DNA of 64,000 bases from Stenotrophomonas maltophilia (GCF_025642255.1 NZ_CP106759.1:709501-773500); one strand, 5' to 3'. Shown: positions 34,258 to 46,210, numbered from the stretch's first letter. Notes: a model not told the origin generated them from the letters alone. Numbers and translations are program-made.

Positions 34258-35046
34258 CTACTCCTCGACCGGGAAGTCCTCGATCGGCTTCAGCACATCG
34301 TAGTGCTCGCGATGCAGCTTGCCCTTCAGATTCGGCAGCTCCGGCAGAGGCGCGTCCACGCGGGTGTCGGGCAACCGGTCCAGCAGGTTGCGTACCAGGG
34401 TCAGCCTGCCCAGCCGCTGGTCGTTGAAGTCCACCAGGGTCCACGGCGCACCTTCGCGATGGGTGGCACGCAGCATGGCCTCCCGTGCTTCGGTATAGGC
34501 GCTGTACTTGCTGCGCGATTTCAGGTCGACCGGTGACAGCTTCCAGCCCTTGAGGGGATCGATATGGCGCTCGGCGAAGCGCTTCTCCTGCTGCTCCTGG
34601 TCCACGCACAGCCAGTACTTGAACAACAGGATGCCGTCATCCACCAGCAGCTGCTCGAACACCGGGGCCTGGCGCAGGAACTGCTGGTACTCGCTCTCGC
34701 TGCAGTAGCCCATGACCCGCTCGACACCTGCGCGGTTGTACCAGCTTCGATCCATCAGCACGATCTCACCCGCCGCCGGAAGGTGCCCGACGTAGCGCTG
34801 GAAGTACCACTGTGTCGCCTCGCGGTCGGTCGGCTTGGGCAGCGCCACCACCCGGCACTGGCGCGGATTGAGGTGCTGGCTGATGGCCTGGATCGCGCCG
34901 CCCTTGCCGGCGGTGTCGCGGCCTTCGAACAGCACCAGCAACCGCTGCCCGCTGTGCTGCACCCAGCGGGCCATCGCGGTCAGTTCCAGCTGCAACGGCA
35001 GCAGAAGTTCGTCGTAGTCCTTGCGTTTGAGCTTGCCCATCGTCAT
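34258..35046 (-). CDS. ppk2: polyphosphate kinase 2
   Basis: PPK2-family nucleotide phosphotransferase (262 residues), which transfers phosphate between polyphosphate and nucleotides. Walker A is FEGRDTAGKGGAI near 40-52, the lid/Walker B region is LMDRSWYNRAGVERVMGY near 97-114, and SPVDLKSRSKYSAYT follows. The single-domain class I PPK2 length fits. ATGs at 35046 and 35040 (MGKLKRKDYD) are both possible. Confidence 0.94.
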   Translation of the reverse strand: MTMGKLKRKDYDELLLPLQLELTAMARWVQHSGQRLLVLFEGRDTAGKGGAIQAISQHLNPRQCRVVALPKPTDREATQWYFQRYVGHLPAAGEIVLMDRSWYNRAGVERVMGYCSESEYQQFLRQAPVFEQLLVDDGILLFKYWLCVDQEQQEKRFAERHIDPLKGWKLSPVDLKSRSKYSAYTEAREAMLRATHREGAPWTLVDFNDQRLGRLTLVRNLLDRLPDTRVDAPLPELPNLKGKLHREHYDVLKPIEDFPVEE

Positions 35047-35086
35047 GCCGCGCGGAAAGGAGGGCCCAGCCTAGCGCAGCGGTTGC

Positions 35087-36793
35087 TCAGGCGCCGTCGA
35101 CGCCCTGCCAGCCCTGCTCGTGCGCCAGCTGCTGCAGCAGTGCCGAAAGGTCGCGGGCGAAACCGGCCATGTCGAACACGCCGCTACGCGCGCGGGCCTG
35201 TGCCAGTTCGGCGCGCAGTGCGGCCAGCGCTGCCGGATCGTTGCCGAGCGCACGGGCGGTGGCGATGAACGCCGCATCGTCGGCAACGTTCATCCGTGCC
35301 AGGCCCAGGTGATGGTTGAGGCTGCCGGCCACGCGCGCGGCGAAGGTCTCGCCCGGGCAGGTGAGTACCGGGCAGCCCGCCCACAGTGCGTCGGAGGCCG
35401 TGGTGTGCGCGTTGTACGGGTGTGTATCCAGGAACAGATCGGCCAGTTGATAGCGGGCCAGATACTGTGGATGCGGCAGCTTGGGCATGAACACCAGCCG
35501 CGCCGGGTCCAGACCCGCTGCCTGCGCCGCTGCCCGCAGGCGCGCATCGGCCTGGCCGGGGCCGGACAACAGCCATAGAACGCTGCCAGGCACCGCCGCC
35601 AGGACGGCGAACGCCCGCCCCATGCTGCGCGGGTTGAGCTTGTAGCTGTTGTTGAAGCAGCAGAACACCACGCCGTGTCCGGGCAGGCCGCACGCGGCGC
35701 GATCCGGTGCCGGCTCGAGCGCGCGGGTGTTGTCCGAGGGCTGGAACGCGCGCGGCAGGTACACCACGCGCTCGCTGTGGTGGGGCGCCAACGCCGCTGG
35801 CAGGACGAACGCATCGGCGATCACCGCATCCAGCCACGGTGCGCCGGATGTGCCGGGATAGGCCAGCCAGTTGAGTTGCAGCGGGGCAGGGCGCAGCGCC
35901 AGCACTTCCGGCGCGCCGCCACCGCCCCAGCCACGCAGGTCGAACAGCAGGTCGATGCCCTGTGCACGGATGGCGGCAGCGATGTCGGCATGGCGGCGCC
36001 CCGCCAGATCGTGCAGCCGGGTTGCCGCCTGCAGCCGCTGGCGGATGCGGCTGCCATCGTCCCGGTTCAGTGCGAACAGATGCAGCTGCAGTTCCGGGTG
36101 GCGGCCCAGCTGCTCGAGCAGGGCAACGGTCAACAACCCGGTCGGATGTGCGCCGAAGCCGTTGGAGAGGAAGCCGATCCGCAGGGCTCCCTGCGTCCGT
36201 ACCTTCACAGCGGGCATCGGCCGCACCGATGCGGCCACGGCTGCGGCGCGCGTGCGGGCGCAGGCCAGTTGCTCGGCGGCGCTGGCGTCTTCGCTGAGGA
36301 AGGCAAAGGGCTCGATCGCGCCCTGCCCGGTCGCGACCGCGCCGCGCACCTGCGCGGCCAGGGCCTCCACGTCCTGCCAGTCGCACAGGCGGCGTTGCCA
36401 TGCCAGTCGCTGGGCGGCGATATAGGGTTCGTCGGGCATCAGCCCATGTGCACGCCGGTACGCGGCCGCCGCGCCCTCGGGGTCGCCGGCATCTTCCAGG
36501 GCATGGCCCAGCCACAGCGCGATGCCGGGATGCTCCGGAGCGCGCGCTGAAGCCTGTCCCAGCAGCGTCGCAGCGTCGGCGTGCGCACCGGCCATCCATG
36601 CCACGCGACCCAGCCGGGCCAGTGCCTCGGGATGGTCCGGCCGCAGCTGCAGTGCACGCCGCGCGGCCTGCTCGCCTGCGCCGATGTCGCCGGCTTCCAG
36701 TTCCAGATCGGCCAGCATCACCCAGGCGACGAAGTCACCGGGCTGGCGCGCGATCGCCTGCTGCAGTTGTTGCCGCTGCTGCCAGGCCGACAC
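35087..36793 (-). CDS. OGT/SPINDLY-family TPR glycosyltransferase
   Basis: The 568-residue protein has N-terminal TPR-like helices (~1-130), an intervening helical domain and a C-terminal GT41 domain (~200-565). The motifs match the Xanthomonas campestris OGT homologue of known structure: His216 in NGFGAHPTG, Lys385 in FNNSYKLNP, and DTHPYNAHTTASDALWAG in the nucleotide-sugar site. It probably transfers a sugar from a nucleotide donor to protein, but acceptor and donor are unknown. The start is GTG 36793, one base after the prfA stop, so it is translationally linked to prfA and hemA. Confidence 0.9.
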   Translation of the reverse strand: MSAWQQRQQLQQAIARQPGDFVAWVMLADLELEAGDIGAGEQAARRALQLRPDHPEALARLGRVAWMAGAHADAATLLGQASARAPEHPGIALWLGHALEDAGDPEGAAAAYRRAHGLMPDEPYIAAQRLAWQRRLCDWQDVEALAAQVRGAVATGQGAIEPFAFLSEDASAAEQLACARTRAAAVAASVRPMPAVKVRTQGALRIGFLSNGFGAHPTGLLTVALLEQLGRHPELQLHLFALNRDDGSRIRQRLQAATRLHDLAGRRHADIAAAIRAQGIDLLFDLRGWGGGGAPEVLALRPAPLQLNWLAYPGTSGAPWLDAVIADAFVLPAALAPHHSERVVYLPRAFQPSDNTRALEPAPDRAACGLPGHGVVFCCFNNSYKLNPRSMGRAFAVLAAVPGSVLWLLSGPGQADARLRAAAQAAGLDPARLVFMPKLPHPQYLARYQLADLFLDTHPYNAHTTASDALWAGCPVLTCPGETFAARVAGSLNHHLGLARMNVADDAAFIATARALGNDPAALAALRAELAQARARSGVFDMAGFARDLSALLQQLAHEQGWQGVDGA

Positions 36794-36794
36794 G

Positions 36795-37854
<1,060 letters not shown>

Positions 37855-37877
<23 letters not shown>

Positions 37878-39138
37878 CGGTTCTCACGGGTGGGTGGCGG
37901 TAACCCGGCGTTGCCGGGAACAGGCGCTCGGCGGCGCGGGTCAGGTCGGCATCGCCGCTCAGCGCGGCCGCGCGCAACGCAGCGGTCGGGGGGTGCAGGA
38001 GCCGGTTGGTCAGGCCGTGGGCCAGCAGTTCCATGACCTCTTCGGCCGGCTTGCCGTTGGCCAGCTGCTGACGGGCACGTTCGAGCAGCTCGGCGCGGGT
38101 GGCATCGCCGAAGGCACGCAGTTGCCGCAGGGGCGCGTGGTGGGCGCCGGCCTGCAGGGTCTCGACGAAGCGCGATACCTGCAGGTCGATGATCGCTTCG
38201 GCTTCGGCGGCCGCCTCGCGACGGCCGCGTCGATTGTCTTCCACCGCGCGTTCCAGATCGTCCACGGTGTACAGGAAGGCATCGTTGAGCGTGCCGACCT
38301 CAGCCTCGATGTCGCGTGGCACGGCCAGATCGAACAGCAGCATCGGCTTGTGCCGGCGTGCACGCAGTGCATTGGCCACGGTCTCGCGGTGGATCACCGG
38401 TTCGCGTGCGGCGGTGGCCGAGAACACGATGTCGGCCTCGGCCAGATGGCGTTCAAGCTCGGTCAGCGGCAGGGCCACGCCGCCATGACGGCTGGCCAGT
38501 TCCTGCGCATGGGCGAGCGTGCGGTTGGCGATCAGCAGCCGCCGCACCTTGCCTTCGCTGAGGTGGCGGGCGGCCAGCTCGATGGTTTCCCCCGCACCGA
38601 CCAGCAGCACGGTGGAATCATCCAGGCGGGCAAAGGCATTCTGCGCCAGGCGCACCGCGGCCGAGGCGACCGACACCGGGTTGGCGCCGACCTGGGTATC
38701 GGTGCGCGCACGCTTGGCCACGGAGAACGTCTGCTGGAACAGCCGGTCCAGGCGCTGGCCAAGCAGACCGTGGTCGCGCGCGGTTGACCAGGCATCCTTC
38801 ACTTGGCCCAGGATCTGCGGTTCACCCAGCACCATCGAGTCCAGGCCCGTCGCGACCCGGAACAGGTGGCGCACGGCGTCGGCATCAGCATGCTGGTACA
38901 GGTAGCCCTGCAGGTCGCCGGCCTGGCTGCGCAGCCACTGGTCCAGCGCCTGCGCCGAATCGGCCACCGCGTACAGTTCCGTGCGGTTGCAGGTGGACAG
39001 CAGCACCGCCTCGGCGATCTGCGGGGTGTCGCGCAGCGAACCGAGCGCGCGCGGCAAGGCATCGCCGGCGAAGGCCGCGCGCTCGCGCAGTTCCACCGGC
39101 GCGGTCTGGTGATTCAGTCCGAGCACCCACAGGGTCAT
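37855..39138 (-). CDS. hemA: glutamyl-tRNA reductase
   Basis: This first committed enzyme of C5 haem biosynthesis makes glutamate-1-semialdehyde from Glu-tRNA with NADPH. The 427-residue protein has the catalytic Cys50 in [13 protein letters not shown], the [17 protein letters not shown] loop near 100-116 and the NADPH site [17 protein letters not shown]. It leads the hemA-prfA-OGT operon and is divergent from the tpr-lolB-ispE operon across 54 bases. Confidence 0.98.
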
Positions 39139-39192
39139 TGTTCAGTTGCTTGCGATAAGCTGCTGGCCATTGGACGACATTTTAAGGCCCCG

Positions 39193-40887
39193 ATGCCGAC
39201 GATGCCCGCATTGATTCGCATCCCCAGTGTTCTGCTGCTGTCCCTGGCGTGCAGCCAGGCCCTGTCGGCGGCGCCCGCCAAGCCCCCGGCGCGGGGCGCC
39301 GCCACCGAGGAACTGGCACTGGAGCCGGTGATGGCCGGCGAGTTCGCCCTGCAGGCCGGCAAGCTGGCCGAGGCGGCGCGCTGGTACCTGCAGGCCGCCC
39401 AGCGCAGCGACGGCGATGCCGGCCTGGCCGAGCGCGCGACCCGTATTTCCATGCTGGCCAACGACGATGCCAGCGCCGCCCAGGGCCTGGCCCTGTGGCA
39501 GCAGCGCGCGCCACGCTCGCTGGCCATGCGCAGCGCGGCCGGTGCGCTGGCGATGCGCCAGGGCGACGTGAAGGCGGCCCGCAGCGAGCTGCAGAGCCTG
39601 CTGCAGGACAGCGATGACCGCGGCTGGAAGTTTGCCCTGGCCGCGCTGGTCGGCGGTGGACGCGATCCGGCCGTGCCGGCGCAGGTGCTGGGCGAGCTGG
39701 TCGATGCCAACGCCATCCCGCCGAAGATCGAGGCCTGGCAGGAATTCGGTCGCCTGGCGCTGCGGATGGAAAAGCCGGAGCTGGCACGGCGCATGATCGA
39801 TGAGGTGGTCAAGCGCTTCCCGGAAGAGCCGCGCGTGGCGTTGCTGCGCGCCAGCCAGCTGCAGCAGGCGGGGCAGACCGATCGCGCGCTGGCGCTGCTG
39901 CGCGAGGTCGAACCGAAGACCCGCCAGGATCCGGAACTGCGCAACGCGGTGGCCATTGCCTACGACAGCCTGAACCAGCCGGCCGCCGCCGAGCGGGTGC
40001 TGGCGGTAGGGCCGCAGGACGTGCAGACCTGGGGAATGCGGGCGTCGCTGCTGGCCAAGCAGGGAGACAAGGCGGCCCTTTCCAACCTGTACAGCGAGCT
40101 GTCGCGGCAGGCCGCCAAACCGGACCCGGCGCAGCGCCTGCTGCTGGGCAAGATCGCGGAGTATCTGAAGCGTTATCCGGAAGCGGTGCAGTGGTATCAC
40201 AGCGTGCCGGGCGGCGACGAACTGAGCGAGGCCCGCCTGCGGGCGGCGAGCGCACAGGCGCTTGCCGGGCGCCAGAGCCTGGCGCTGGACGAGGTACACG
40301 CGATCCAGTCCGATGCCGGCGTGGACGATGAGGTGCGCCGCGACGCCTATCTGCTGGAAGCGGAACTGCGGCAGCGCGCCAGCGACGATGCAGGTGAACT
40401 GGATGCGCTGGCCCGCGGTCTGGCCGCTTACCCGGACGAGAATGCACTGCTGTACGCGCGTGCGTTGGCCTGGGAACGCCGTGATGATATTGCCCGTGCC
40501 GAGGCCGACCTGCGCAAGATCCTGATCACCGAGCCGGAGAACGTGCCGGCGCTGAATGCGCTGGGCTACACCCTGGCCGATCGCACCGGTCGCTACCAGG
40601 AGGCGCTGGAACTGATCGACCGTGCCCGCGTGGCCGAGCCGGACAATGCCGCCATCGTCGACAGCTATGGCTGGGTGCTGTATCGCCTGGGCCGCAACGA
40701 AGAGGCGCTGGTGCAGCTGCGTCGTGCGTGGACCCTGGCCAAGGATCCGGAGATCGCCGCACACGTCGGCGAAGTGCTGTGGGTGCTCGGCCGGCATGAC
40801 GAGGCCCGCCACTTCTTCGAGGAAGCGGCCAGGCTCGACCCCGACAACCGCGCGCTGCAGCGTGCCCGCGAGAAATTCAATCCATGA
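39193..40887 (+). CDS. exported TPR-repeat protein
   Basis: The 564-residue protein has a signal peptide ([20 protein letters not shown], cleaved ~residue 29) and many tetratricopeptide repeats, clearest near the C-terminus ([58 protein letters not shown]). Such a gene regularly precedes lolB in gammaproteobacteria and is presumed to help envelope assembly. TAAGG lies 5 bases before ATG 39193; the longer upstream frame overlaps hemA and is rejected. Confidence 0.9.
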   Translation: MPTMPALIRIPSVLLLSLACSQALSAAPAKPPARGAATEELALEPVMAGEFALQAGKLAEAARWYLQAAQRSDGDAGLAERATRISMLANDDASAAQGLALWQQRAPRSLAMRSAAGALAMRQGDVKAARSELQSLLQDSDDRGWKFALAALVGGGRDPAVPAQVLGELVDANAIPPKIEAWQEFGRLALRMEKPELARRMIDEVVKRFPEEPRVALLRASQLQQAGQTDRALALLREVEPKTRQDPELRNAVAIAYDSLNQPAAAERVLAVGPQDVQTWGMRASLLAKQGDKAALSNLYSELSRQAAKPDPAQRLLLGKIAEYLKRYPEAVQWYHSVPGGDELSEARLRAASAQALAGRQSLALDEVHAIQSDAGVDDEVRRDAYLLEAELRQRASDDAGELDALARGLAAYPDENALLYARALAWERRDDIARAEADLRKILITEPENVPALNALGYTLADRTGRYQEALELIDRARVAEPDNAAIVDSYGWVLYRLGRNEEALVQLRRAWTLAKDPEIAAHVGEVLWVLGRHDEARHFFEEAARLDPDNRALQRAREKFNP

Positions 40888-41543
40888 GTGTTTCCCTGTT
40901 CCGGCCGCTGCTGTTGGCAGTGGCGACCGTCGCCATGACTGCCTGTACGTCGCTGGGCACCCAGAAGACACCGGCGCCGGCCGTGGTCGAGACCGTGTCG
41001 GCGGAAGCGGCACAGGCCGAAGCCGCTCGGGTAGCGGCGCTGCAGGCGCAGCCGGAGTGGTCCTTCCAGGGCCGGGTAGCGGTCAGCAAGGGCAAGGACG
41101 GTGGCAGTGGACGCATCGACTGGCAGCAGGCCGGGCGGCGCTACGTGATCGAGCTCAGTGCACCCGTGACCCGTCAGAGCTGGAAGCTGACCGGCGACAG
41201 CCAGCATGGAGGCGGTCGCCTGGAGGGACTGGCCGGCGGCCCGCGTGAAGGCGAGGACGCGCAGCAGCTGCTGCTGGAGGCCACGGGCTGGGAAATCCCG
41301 GTCAACTCCCTGCCCGAGTGGGTGCGTGGGCTGGCGGTTGCCGATCCCGCCGGCGCGGGCAAGGTCGAGCGTGATGGCGAAGGCCGCCCGCGCCGCATGC
41401 AGCAGATGGGCTGGCAGATCCAGTACCTGGACTGGTACCCCGCCGAAGCCGGGCGCCCGTCCCTGCCGCGCCGGATCGAAGCCAGCAGCGGAGACGCCAA
41501 GGTCCGCCTGCTGGTGGACCAGTGGGGGCAGGGCGCGCCATGA
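40884..41543 (+). CDS. lolB: outer membrane lipoprotein insertase LolB
   Basis: The 219-residue protein has the lipobox MTAC (Cys21), then the LolB fold: [22 protein letters not shown] near 53-74, [15 protein letters not shown] near 135-149 and [13 protein letters not shown]. It receives lipoproteins from LolA at the outer membrane. ATGA overlaps link it to both the TPR gene and ispE. Confidence 0.95.
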   Translation: MSVSLFRPLLLAVATVAMTACTSLGTQKTPAPAVVETVSAEAAQAEAARVAALQAQPEWSFQGRVAVSKGKDGGSGRIDWQQAGRRYVIELSAPVTRQSWKLTGDSQHGGGRLEGLAGGPREGEDAQQLLLEATGWEIPVNSLPEWVRGLAVADPAGAGKVERDGEGRPRRMQQMGWQIQYLDWYPAEAGRPSLPRRIEASSGDAKVRLLVDQWGQGAP

Positions 41544-42409
41544 GCGCGGGTGCGGAGGATGCGGGCTGGTCCTGGTGGCCGGCCCCGGCCAAGCTGAACC
41601 TGTTCCTTCATATCACCGGCCGCCGCGCCGACGGCTATCACGAGCTGCAGACCGTGTTCCGCCTGCTGGATTGGGGGGACCGCATCGGCCTGCGCCTGCG
41701 TGAAGACGGCCAGGTACGTCGGCAGGGTGAGGGATTGCCGGGTGTGGACGAGGCCGACGATTTGGCCGTACGTGCCGCCCGCATGCTGAAAGAGGTCGCC
41801 AACATCGACCAAGGTGTCGACATCATCGTCGAAAAGCATATTTCGGCCGGTGGTGGGTTCGGCGGTGGGTCATCCGACGCTGCCACCGTGCTGGTGGCAC
41901 TGAACCGGCTCTGGAACGCCGCTCTGGACGAGGACGCGTTGGCCGCGCTGGGCCTGCGCCTCGGCGCGGATGTGCCGGTGTTCGTGCGTGGCCGTAACGC
42001 CTGGGCCGAAGGTGTGGGAGAGCGGCTGCAGCCGATCACCCTGGCACCGGCCTGGTATGTGGTGGTCGAGCCCGGCGTTCATGTTCCGACCCCGGTCCTG
42101 TTCGCAGCCCCGGATTTGACGCGCGACAGCCCAGTGGCGAAAATAGACGACTTCGCTTCCGGGGCCTTGGTCGGGAACGCGTTCGAACCGGTGCTGCGCC
42201 GCCGCGAGCCTGCCGTCGAGGCAGCACTTGCCGCGTTGAGCGACATCGGTACCGCGCGACTGACCGGTTCTGGAAGTGGTTGTTTCGTCGAATTCGCATC
42301 GCAGACTGCCGCACAGCAGGGGCGGGCGAAGTTGCCGAAGGAGTTGCGGGCCAGGGTGGCTGCGGGCGTTGCGCGTTCGCCGCTGCTGGATGCACTCGAG
42401 CAACACTGA
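41540..42409 (+). CDS. ispE: 4-diphosphocytidyl-2-C-methyl-D-erythritol kinase
   Basis: A GHMP kinase (289 residues) of the MEP isoprenoid pathway. Seen: [28 protein letters not shown]-terminal substrate region, the ATP-binding [15 protein letters not shown] near 107-121, and [16 protein letters not shown] near the C-terminus. ATG 41540 overlaps the lolB stop (ATGA); the longer frame from 41522 is not needed. Confidence 0.96.
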   Translation: MSAGAEDAGWSWWPAPAKLNLFLHITGRRADGYHELQTVFRLLDWGDRIGLRLREDGQVRRQGEGLPGVDEADDLAVRAARMLKEVANIDQGVDIIVEKHISAGGGFGGGSSDAATVLVALNRLWNAALDEDALAALGLRLGADVPVFVRGRNAWAEGVGERLQPITLAPAWYVVVEPGVHVPTPVLFAAPDLTRDSPVAKIDDFASGALVGNAFEPVLRRREPAVEAALAALSDIGTARLTGSGSGCFVEFASQTAAQQGRAKLPKELRARVAAGVARSPLLDALEQH

Positions 42410-42419
42410 TTTCAAATGC

Positions 42420-42496
42420 AGGGGCGTCGCCAAGAGGCCCAAGGCACCAGGTTTTGATCCTGGCATTCGTAGGTTCGAATCCTACCGCCCCTGCCA
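42420..42496 (+). tRNA. tRNA-Gln (TTG)
   Basis: Acceptor AGGGGCG pairs with CGCCCCT; anticodon loop TTTTGAT in stem CCAGG/CCTGG gives TTG; T-arm GTAGGTTCGAATCCTAC; encoded CCA end. It lies between ispE and prs, its common place in gammaproteobacteria. Confidence 0.97.
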
Positions 42497-42631
42497 ATGC
42501 GGCTGTGTCCGCGCCTTCAGCGCATCATCCGCGCGGGACGTGGAAACAACCGCGGTGTTGTCAGCAGCAAGGGTCCGGCATGGTCCTTGCCGCCACCGGA
42601 TCCCCGCCACTCGTCCCCGCCCGAGACAATC

Positions 42632-43594
42632 ATGATGCAAGAGTCCCCGAACCTGCTGGTCTTTTCCGGCAACGCCAACAAACGTCTGGCGCAGAACATC
42701 TGCAAGGAACTGGGGGTTCGCCCGGGCAAGGCGCTGGTCTCTCATTTCTCCGATGGAGAAGTGCAGGTGGAGATCGAAGAGAACGTCCGCAAGCAGGACG
42801 TGTTCGTGATCCAGCCGACCTGCGCACCGAGCGCGGAAAACCTGATGGAACTGCTGGTGCTGATCGACGCGCTCAAGCGCGCATCGGTAAACAGCGTGAC
42901 CGCCGTGGTGCCGTACTTCGGTTACTCGCGCCAGGATCGCCGCATGCGTTCCTCGCGTGTGCCGATCACCGCCAAGCTGGCGGCGAAGATGTTCAGCACC
43001 GCTGGCGCTGATCGCGTGCTGACGGTCGACCTGCACGCCGACCAGATCCAGGGCTTCTTTGATATTCCGGTCGACAACGTTTATGCCTCCCCGCTGCTGC
43101 TGGCCGACATCTGGCGCGCCTACGGCACGGAAAACCTGATCGTGGTGTCGCCGGACGTGGGCGGCGTGGTCCGCGCCCGTGCCGTGGCCAAGCGCCTGGA
43201 TGATGCCGACCTGGCGATCATCGACAAGCGCCGTCCGCGTGCCAACGTCTCCACCGTGATGAACATCATCGGTGACGTCGAAGGCAAGACCTGCGTGATG
43301 GTCGATGACATCGTCGACACCGCCGGCACCCTGTGCGCCGCTGCCGCTGCCCTGAAGGCGCGCGGTGCGCTCAAGGTCGCCGCCTACTGCACCCACGCGG
43401 TGCTGTCGGGCCCGGCGGTGGACAACATCACCAATTCCCAGCTCGACGAGCTGGTGGTGACCGATACCATCCCGCTGAAGGACGCAGCGCGGGTGTGCAG
43501 CAAGATCCGCCAGCTGAGCGTGGCGGAGATGCTGGCCGAAACGATGCGCCGCATCGCCTTCGGCGAGTCGGTCAGCTCGCTGTACGTGGACTGA
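42632..43594 (+). CDS. prs: ribose-phosphate pyrophosphokinase
   Basis: Makes PRPP from ribose-5-phosphate and ATP. The 320-residue protein has the class I motifs [40 protein letters not shown] and the PRPP-binding [15 protein letters not shown]. Adjacent ATGs at 42632 and 42635 are both possible. The 135-base leader after tRNA-Gln holds no other gene. Confidence 0.97.
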   Translation: MMQESPNLLVFSGNANKRLAQNICKELGVRPGKALVSHFSDGEVQVEIEENVRKQDVFVIQPTCAPSAENLMELLVLIDALKRASVNSVTAVVPYFGYSRQDRRMRSSRVPITAKLAAKMFSTAGADRVLTVDLHADQIQGFFDIPVDNVYASPLLLADIWRAYGTENLIVVSPDVGGVVRARAVAKRLDDADLAIIDKRRPRANVSTVMNIIGDVEGKTCVMVDDIVDTAGTLCAAAAALKARGALKVAAYCTHAVLSGPAVDNITNSQLDELVVTDTIPLKDAARVCSKIRQLSVAEMLAETMRRIAFGESVSSLYVD

Positions 43595-43637
43595 GTTTTT
43601 CGTCCCTGCCGGCAACGGCAAGGACTTCCCCGGATGC

Positions 43638-43663
43638 TTCTGGTCGCGGAAGCATCTTCAATC
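43638..43663 (+). other. stem-loop in the prs-rplY gap
   Basis: GATGCTTC and GGAAGCATC flank a ~7-base loop, 40 bases upstream of rplY. Possible attenuator or processing site; no firm assignment. Confidence 0.35.
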
Positions 43664-43703
43664 GCCAAGCCGCAGGGCAAGGCAACAACCTGAGTAGTCG
43701 AAA

Positions 43704-44324
43704 ATGTCGAAGACCCATGAAATCAAGGTCACCAAGCGTGAACTGCAGCGTAAGGGTGCGAGCCGCCGCCTGCGTCACGCCGGTGTGATCCCGGCCATCG
43801 TGTACGGCGGCAACGCCGAGCCGGTCGCCATCAGCCTGGACCACAACGAAATCTGGCTGGCCCAGCAGAACGAGTGGTTCTATGCCTCGATCCTGGACCT
43901 GAACCTGGACGGCCAGGTGCAGAAGGTCCTGCTGCGTGACATGCAGCGCCATCCGTACAAGCAGCTGATCATGCACCTGGACTTCCAGCGCGTGAACGAG
44001 AACGAAGCCCTGACCGCTTCGGTCCCGCTGCACTTCATCAACGAAGACACCTCGCCGGCTGGCAAGGCTGCCGACGTCGTGGTCACCCACGAACTGAAGG
44101 AAGTGACCATCAGCTGCCTGCCGAAGGACCTGCCGGAGTCGATCGAAGTCGACCTGGCCGACCTGGCTGCTGGCGACGTGGTGTACCTGTCCAACATCAA
44201 GCTGCCGAAGGGCGTGGAAATCCCGGCCCTGGCGCTGGGCAAGGACCACGACGACGCGATCGTCACCGCCAAGCACGGCAAGGAAGACGCTGCCGACGCT
44301 GAAGAAGCACCGGCCGCCGAGTAA
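43704..44324 (+). CDS. rplY: 50S ribosomal protein bL25 (Ctc form)
   Basis: The 206-residue protein is the long Ctc/TL5 form: an N-terminal L25 5S rRNA-binding domain (~1-95, IKVTKRELQRKGASRRLRHAG) and a C-terminal beta domain (to ~185), ending in an acidic Ala/Glu tail. It binds 5S rRNA in the 50S subunit. It lies between prs and pth, its usual neighbourhood. Confidence 0.97.
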   Translation: MSKTHEIKVTKRELQRKGASRRLRHAGVIPAIVYGGNAEPVAISLDHNEIWLAQQNEWFYASILDLNLDGQVQKVLLRDMQRHPYKQLIMHLDFQRVNENEALTASVPLHFINEDTSPAGKAADVVVTHELKEVTISCLPKDLPESIEVDLADLAAGDVVYLSNIKLPKGVEIPALALGKDHDDAIVTAKHGKEDAADAEEAPAAE

Positions 44325-44331
44325 TGCCCCC

Positions 44332-44357
44332 GCGGCGCCTGCTCCGGCAGGCGCCGC
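44332..44357 (+). other. intercistronic hairpin rplY-pth
   Basis: Eleven-base stem GCGGCGCCTGC / GCAGGCGCCGC with loop TCCG and no T-run, between rplY and the pth ribosome site. Likely modulates relative expression or transcript stability. Confidence 0.6.
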
Positions 44358-44380
44358 CCCGGCATCTACAGGAAGATCCA

Positions 44381-44959
44381 ATGGCAGGACTGCGACTGAT
44401 CGTCGGTCTGGGCAATCCCGGATCGGAGCACGCCCGGACCCGGCACAATGCCGGGTTTCATTTCGTTGAGGCCCTGGCGGAAAAGGCAGGGGCGCGATGG
44501 AACGTGGACAGCAAGCTGTTCGGCGAGACCGCCAAGGTCGAGATCGCCGGGCAGACGGTATGGCTGCTCAAGCCTGCCACTTTCATGAACCTCAGTGGCA
44601 AATCGGTCACCGCCGCGCAGCGGTTCTGGAAGATCGAGCCCGAGGAAACCCTGTTGGCGCATGATGAACTGGACCTCCCGCCCGGTGTGGCGCGGCTCAA
44701 GTTCGACGGCGGTCATGGCGGCCAGAATGGCCTGCGTGACACCATCCGCCTGCTGGGTCACGGCAAGTTCCATCGCCTGCGCGTGGGCATCGGCCATCCC
44801 GGCCACAAGGATCGCGTGGTGGGCTGGGTGCTGGGCCGCCCGTCCAAGGACGACGACCTGCTGATCGCGCGCGCCATCGACGATGCGATCGACGTGATGC
44901 CGCTGGCCGTACAGGGCGATTTCAATGAAGCGATGAAGCGCCTGAACACCCCGAAGTAG
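44381..44959 (+). CDS. pth: peptidyl-tRNA hydrolase
   Basis: Recycles peptidyl-tRNA dropped from ribosomes. The 192-residue protein has LIVGLGNPGSEHARTRHNAGF with Asn12 and catalytic His22, LKPATFMNLSG, and AHDELDLPPG. AGGAAG precedes ATG 44381; the extended upstream frame covers the hairpin and is rejected. Confidence 0.97.
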   Translation: MAGLRLIVGLGNPGSEHARTRHNAGFHFVEALAEKAGARWNVDSKLFGETAKVEIAGQTVWLLKPATFMNLSGKSVTAAQRFWKIEPEETLLAHDELDLPPGVARLKFDGGHGGQNGLRDTIRLLGHGKFHRLRVGIGHPGHKDRVVGWVLGRPSKDDDLLIARAIDDAIDVMPLAVQGDFNEAMKRLNTPK

Positions 44960-44960
44960 C

Positions 44961-44978
44961 TGCCAACCCCGGTTGGCA
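44961..44978. repeat. short palindrome after pth
   Basis: TGCCAACC-CC-GGTTGGCA, immediately after the pth stop; related to 30381-30398. Not followed by a T-run. Confidence 0.55.
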
Positions 44979-45002
44979 CCCGCAATGATCGATTGAAACA
45001 GC

Positions 45003-45034
45003 TTGGGAAAGCGGCGCGCGCGCTGTTTTCCCAA
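45003..45034 (+). other. hairpin in the ychF leader
   Basis: TTGGGAAA and TTTCCCAA enclose a GC-only loop (GCGGCGCGCGCGCT), 27 bases upstream of ychF. It could attenuate read-through from pth. Confidence 0.45.
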
Positions 45035-45061
45035 TCAATTTCACCCCAGAGGTTGTCAAAG

Positions 45062-46153
45062 ATGGGTATCAAATGCGGCATCGTCGGCCTGCCCAACGTC
45101 GGCAAGTCGACCCTGTTCAACGCGCTGACCAAGGCGGGCATCGCCGCGGCGAACTTCCCGTTCTGCACCATCGAACCGAACGTCGGCATCGTGCCGGTGC
45201 CGGACCCGCGCCTGAACGAGCTGGCAGCGATCATCAACCCGCAGAAGGTCATTCCGACCGCCGTGGAATTCGTCGACATCGCCGGCCTGGTCGCCGGTGC
45301 TGCCAGCGGCGAAGGACTGGGCAACAAGTTCCTCGCGCACATCCGCGAAGTCGATGCGATCACCCACGTGGTGCGCTGCTTCGAGAACGCCGACGTCATC
45401 CATGTCAACAACAAGGTCGATCCCATTTCGGATATCGAAACCATCGATACCGAACTGGCCCTGGCTGATCTGGACAGCGTCGAGAAGGCGCTGAACCGCG
45501 CCGAGCGCGCTGCCAAGGGTGGCGACAAGGAGGCCGCCGCGCGCAAGCCGGTGCTGGCCAAGCTGCAGGCTGCGCTGTCTGACGGCAAGTCCGGCCGTTC
45601 GGTGGGTCTGGACGAGGAAGAGAAGGCGCTGGTGCGCGACCTGTTCCTGCTGACCCTGAAGCCGGTGATGTACATCGCCAACGTGCTGGAGGACGGGTTC
45701 GAGAACAACCCGCACCTGGAAGCCGTGCGCGCGCACGCTGCTGCCGAGGGCGCGCAGGTGGTACCGGTGTCTGCCGCGATCGAGGAAGAACTGTCGCAGC
45801 TTGACGATGAGGATCGCGACACGTTCCTGGCCGACCTGGGCCTGAGCGAGCCGGGCCTGAACCGCGTGATCAACGCGGCCTACAGCCTGCTGGGCCTGCA
45901 GACCTACTTCACTGCCGGCGTGAAGGAAGTCCGCGCCTGGACCGTGCGCAAGGGTGCCACTGCCCCGCAGGCCGCCGCGGTCATCCACACCGACTTCGAG
46001 AAGGGCTTCATCCGCGCCGAAACCATCGCGTATGACGACTTCATCAAGTACAAGGGCGAAGCCGGTGCCAAGGAAGCCGGTCGCCTGCGCCTGGAAGGCA
46101 AGGAATACCGCGTGCAGGAAGGCGACGTGCTGCACTTCCGCTTCAACGTCTGA
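45062..46153 (+). CDS. ychF: redox-regulated ATPase YchF
   Basis: Obg-family P-loop protein (363 residues) that prefers ATP. It has [17 protein letters not shown] (G1), the [10 protein letters not shown] switch, [17 protein letters not shown] (G3 region), a coiled-coil insert (~130-165) and a C-terminal TGS domain (~280-363). It binds ribosomes and is linked to stress control. ATG 45062 follows AGAGGTTG. Confidence 0.97.
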   Translation: MGIKCGIVGLPNVGKSTLFNALTKAGIAAANFPFCTIEPNVGIVPVPDPRLNELAAIINPQKVIPTAVEFVDIAGLVAGAASGEGLGNKFLAHIREVDAITHVVRCFENADVIHVNNKVDPISDIETIDTELALADLDSVEKALNRAERAAKGGDKEAAARKPVLAKLQAALSDGKSGRSVGLDEEEKALVRDLFLLTLKPVMYIANVLEDGFENNPHLEAVRAHAAAEGAQVVPVSAAIEEELSQLDDEDRDTFLADLGLSEPGLNRVINAAYSLLGLQTYFTAGVKEVRAWTVRKGATAPQAAAVIHTDFEKGFIRAETIAYDDFIKYKGEAGAKEAGRLRLEGKEYRVQEGDVLHFRFNV

Positions 46154-46176
46154 TCCAGCGGCATCGGATCGACCCC

Positions 46177-46210
46177 GGACGCCCCGCCCCGAGCGGGGCG
46201 TCCGCGTTTC
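46177..46210 (+). terminator. terminator of ychF
   Basis: GGACGCCCCGC / GCGGGGCGTCC, 11-base perfect stem with loop CCCGA, followed by GCGTTTCC. Confidence 0.8.
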
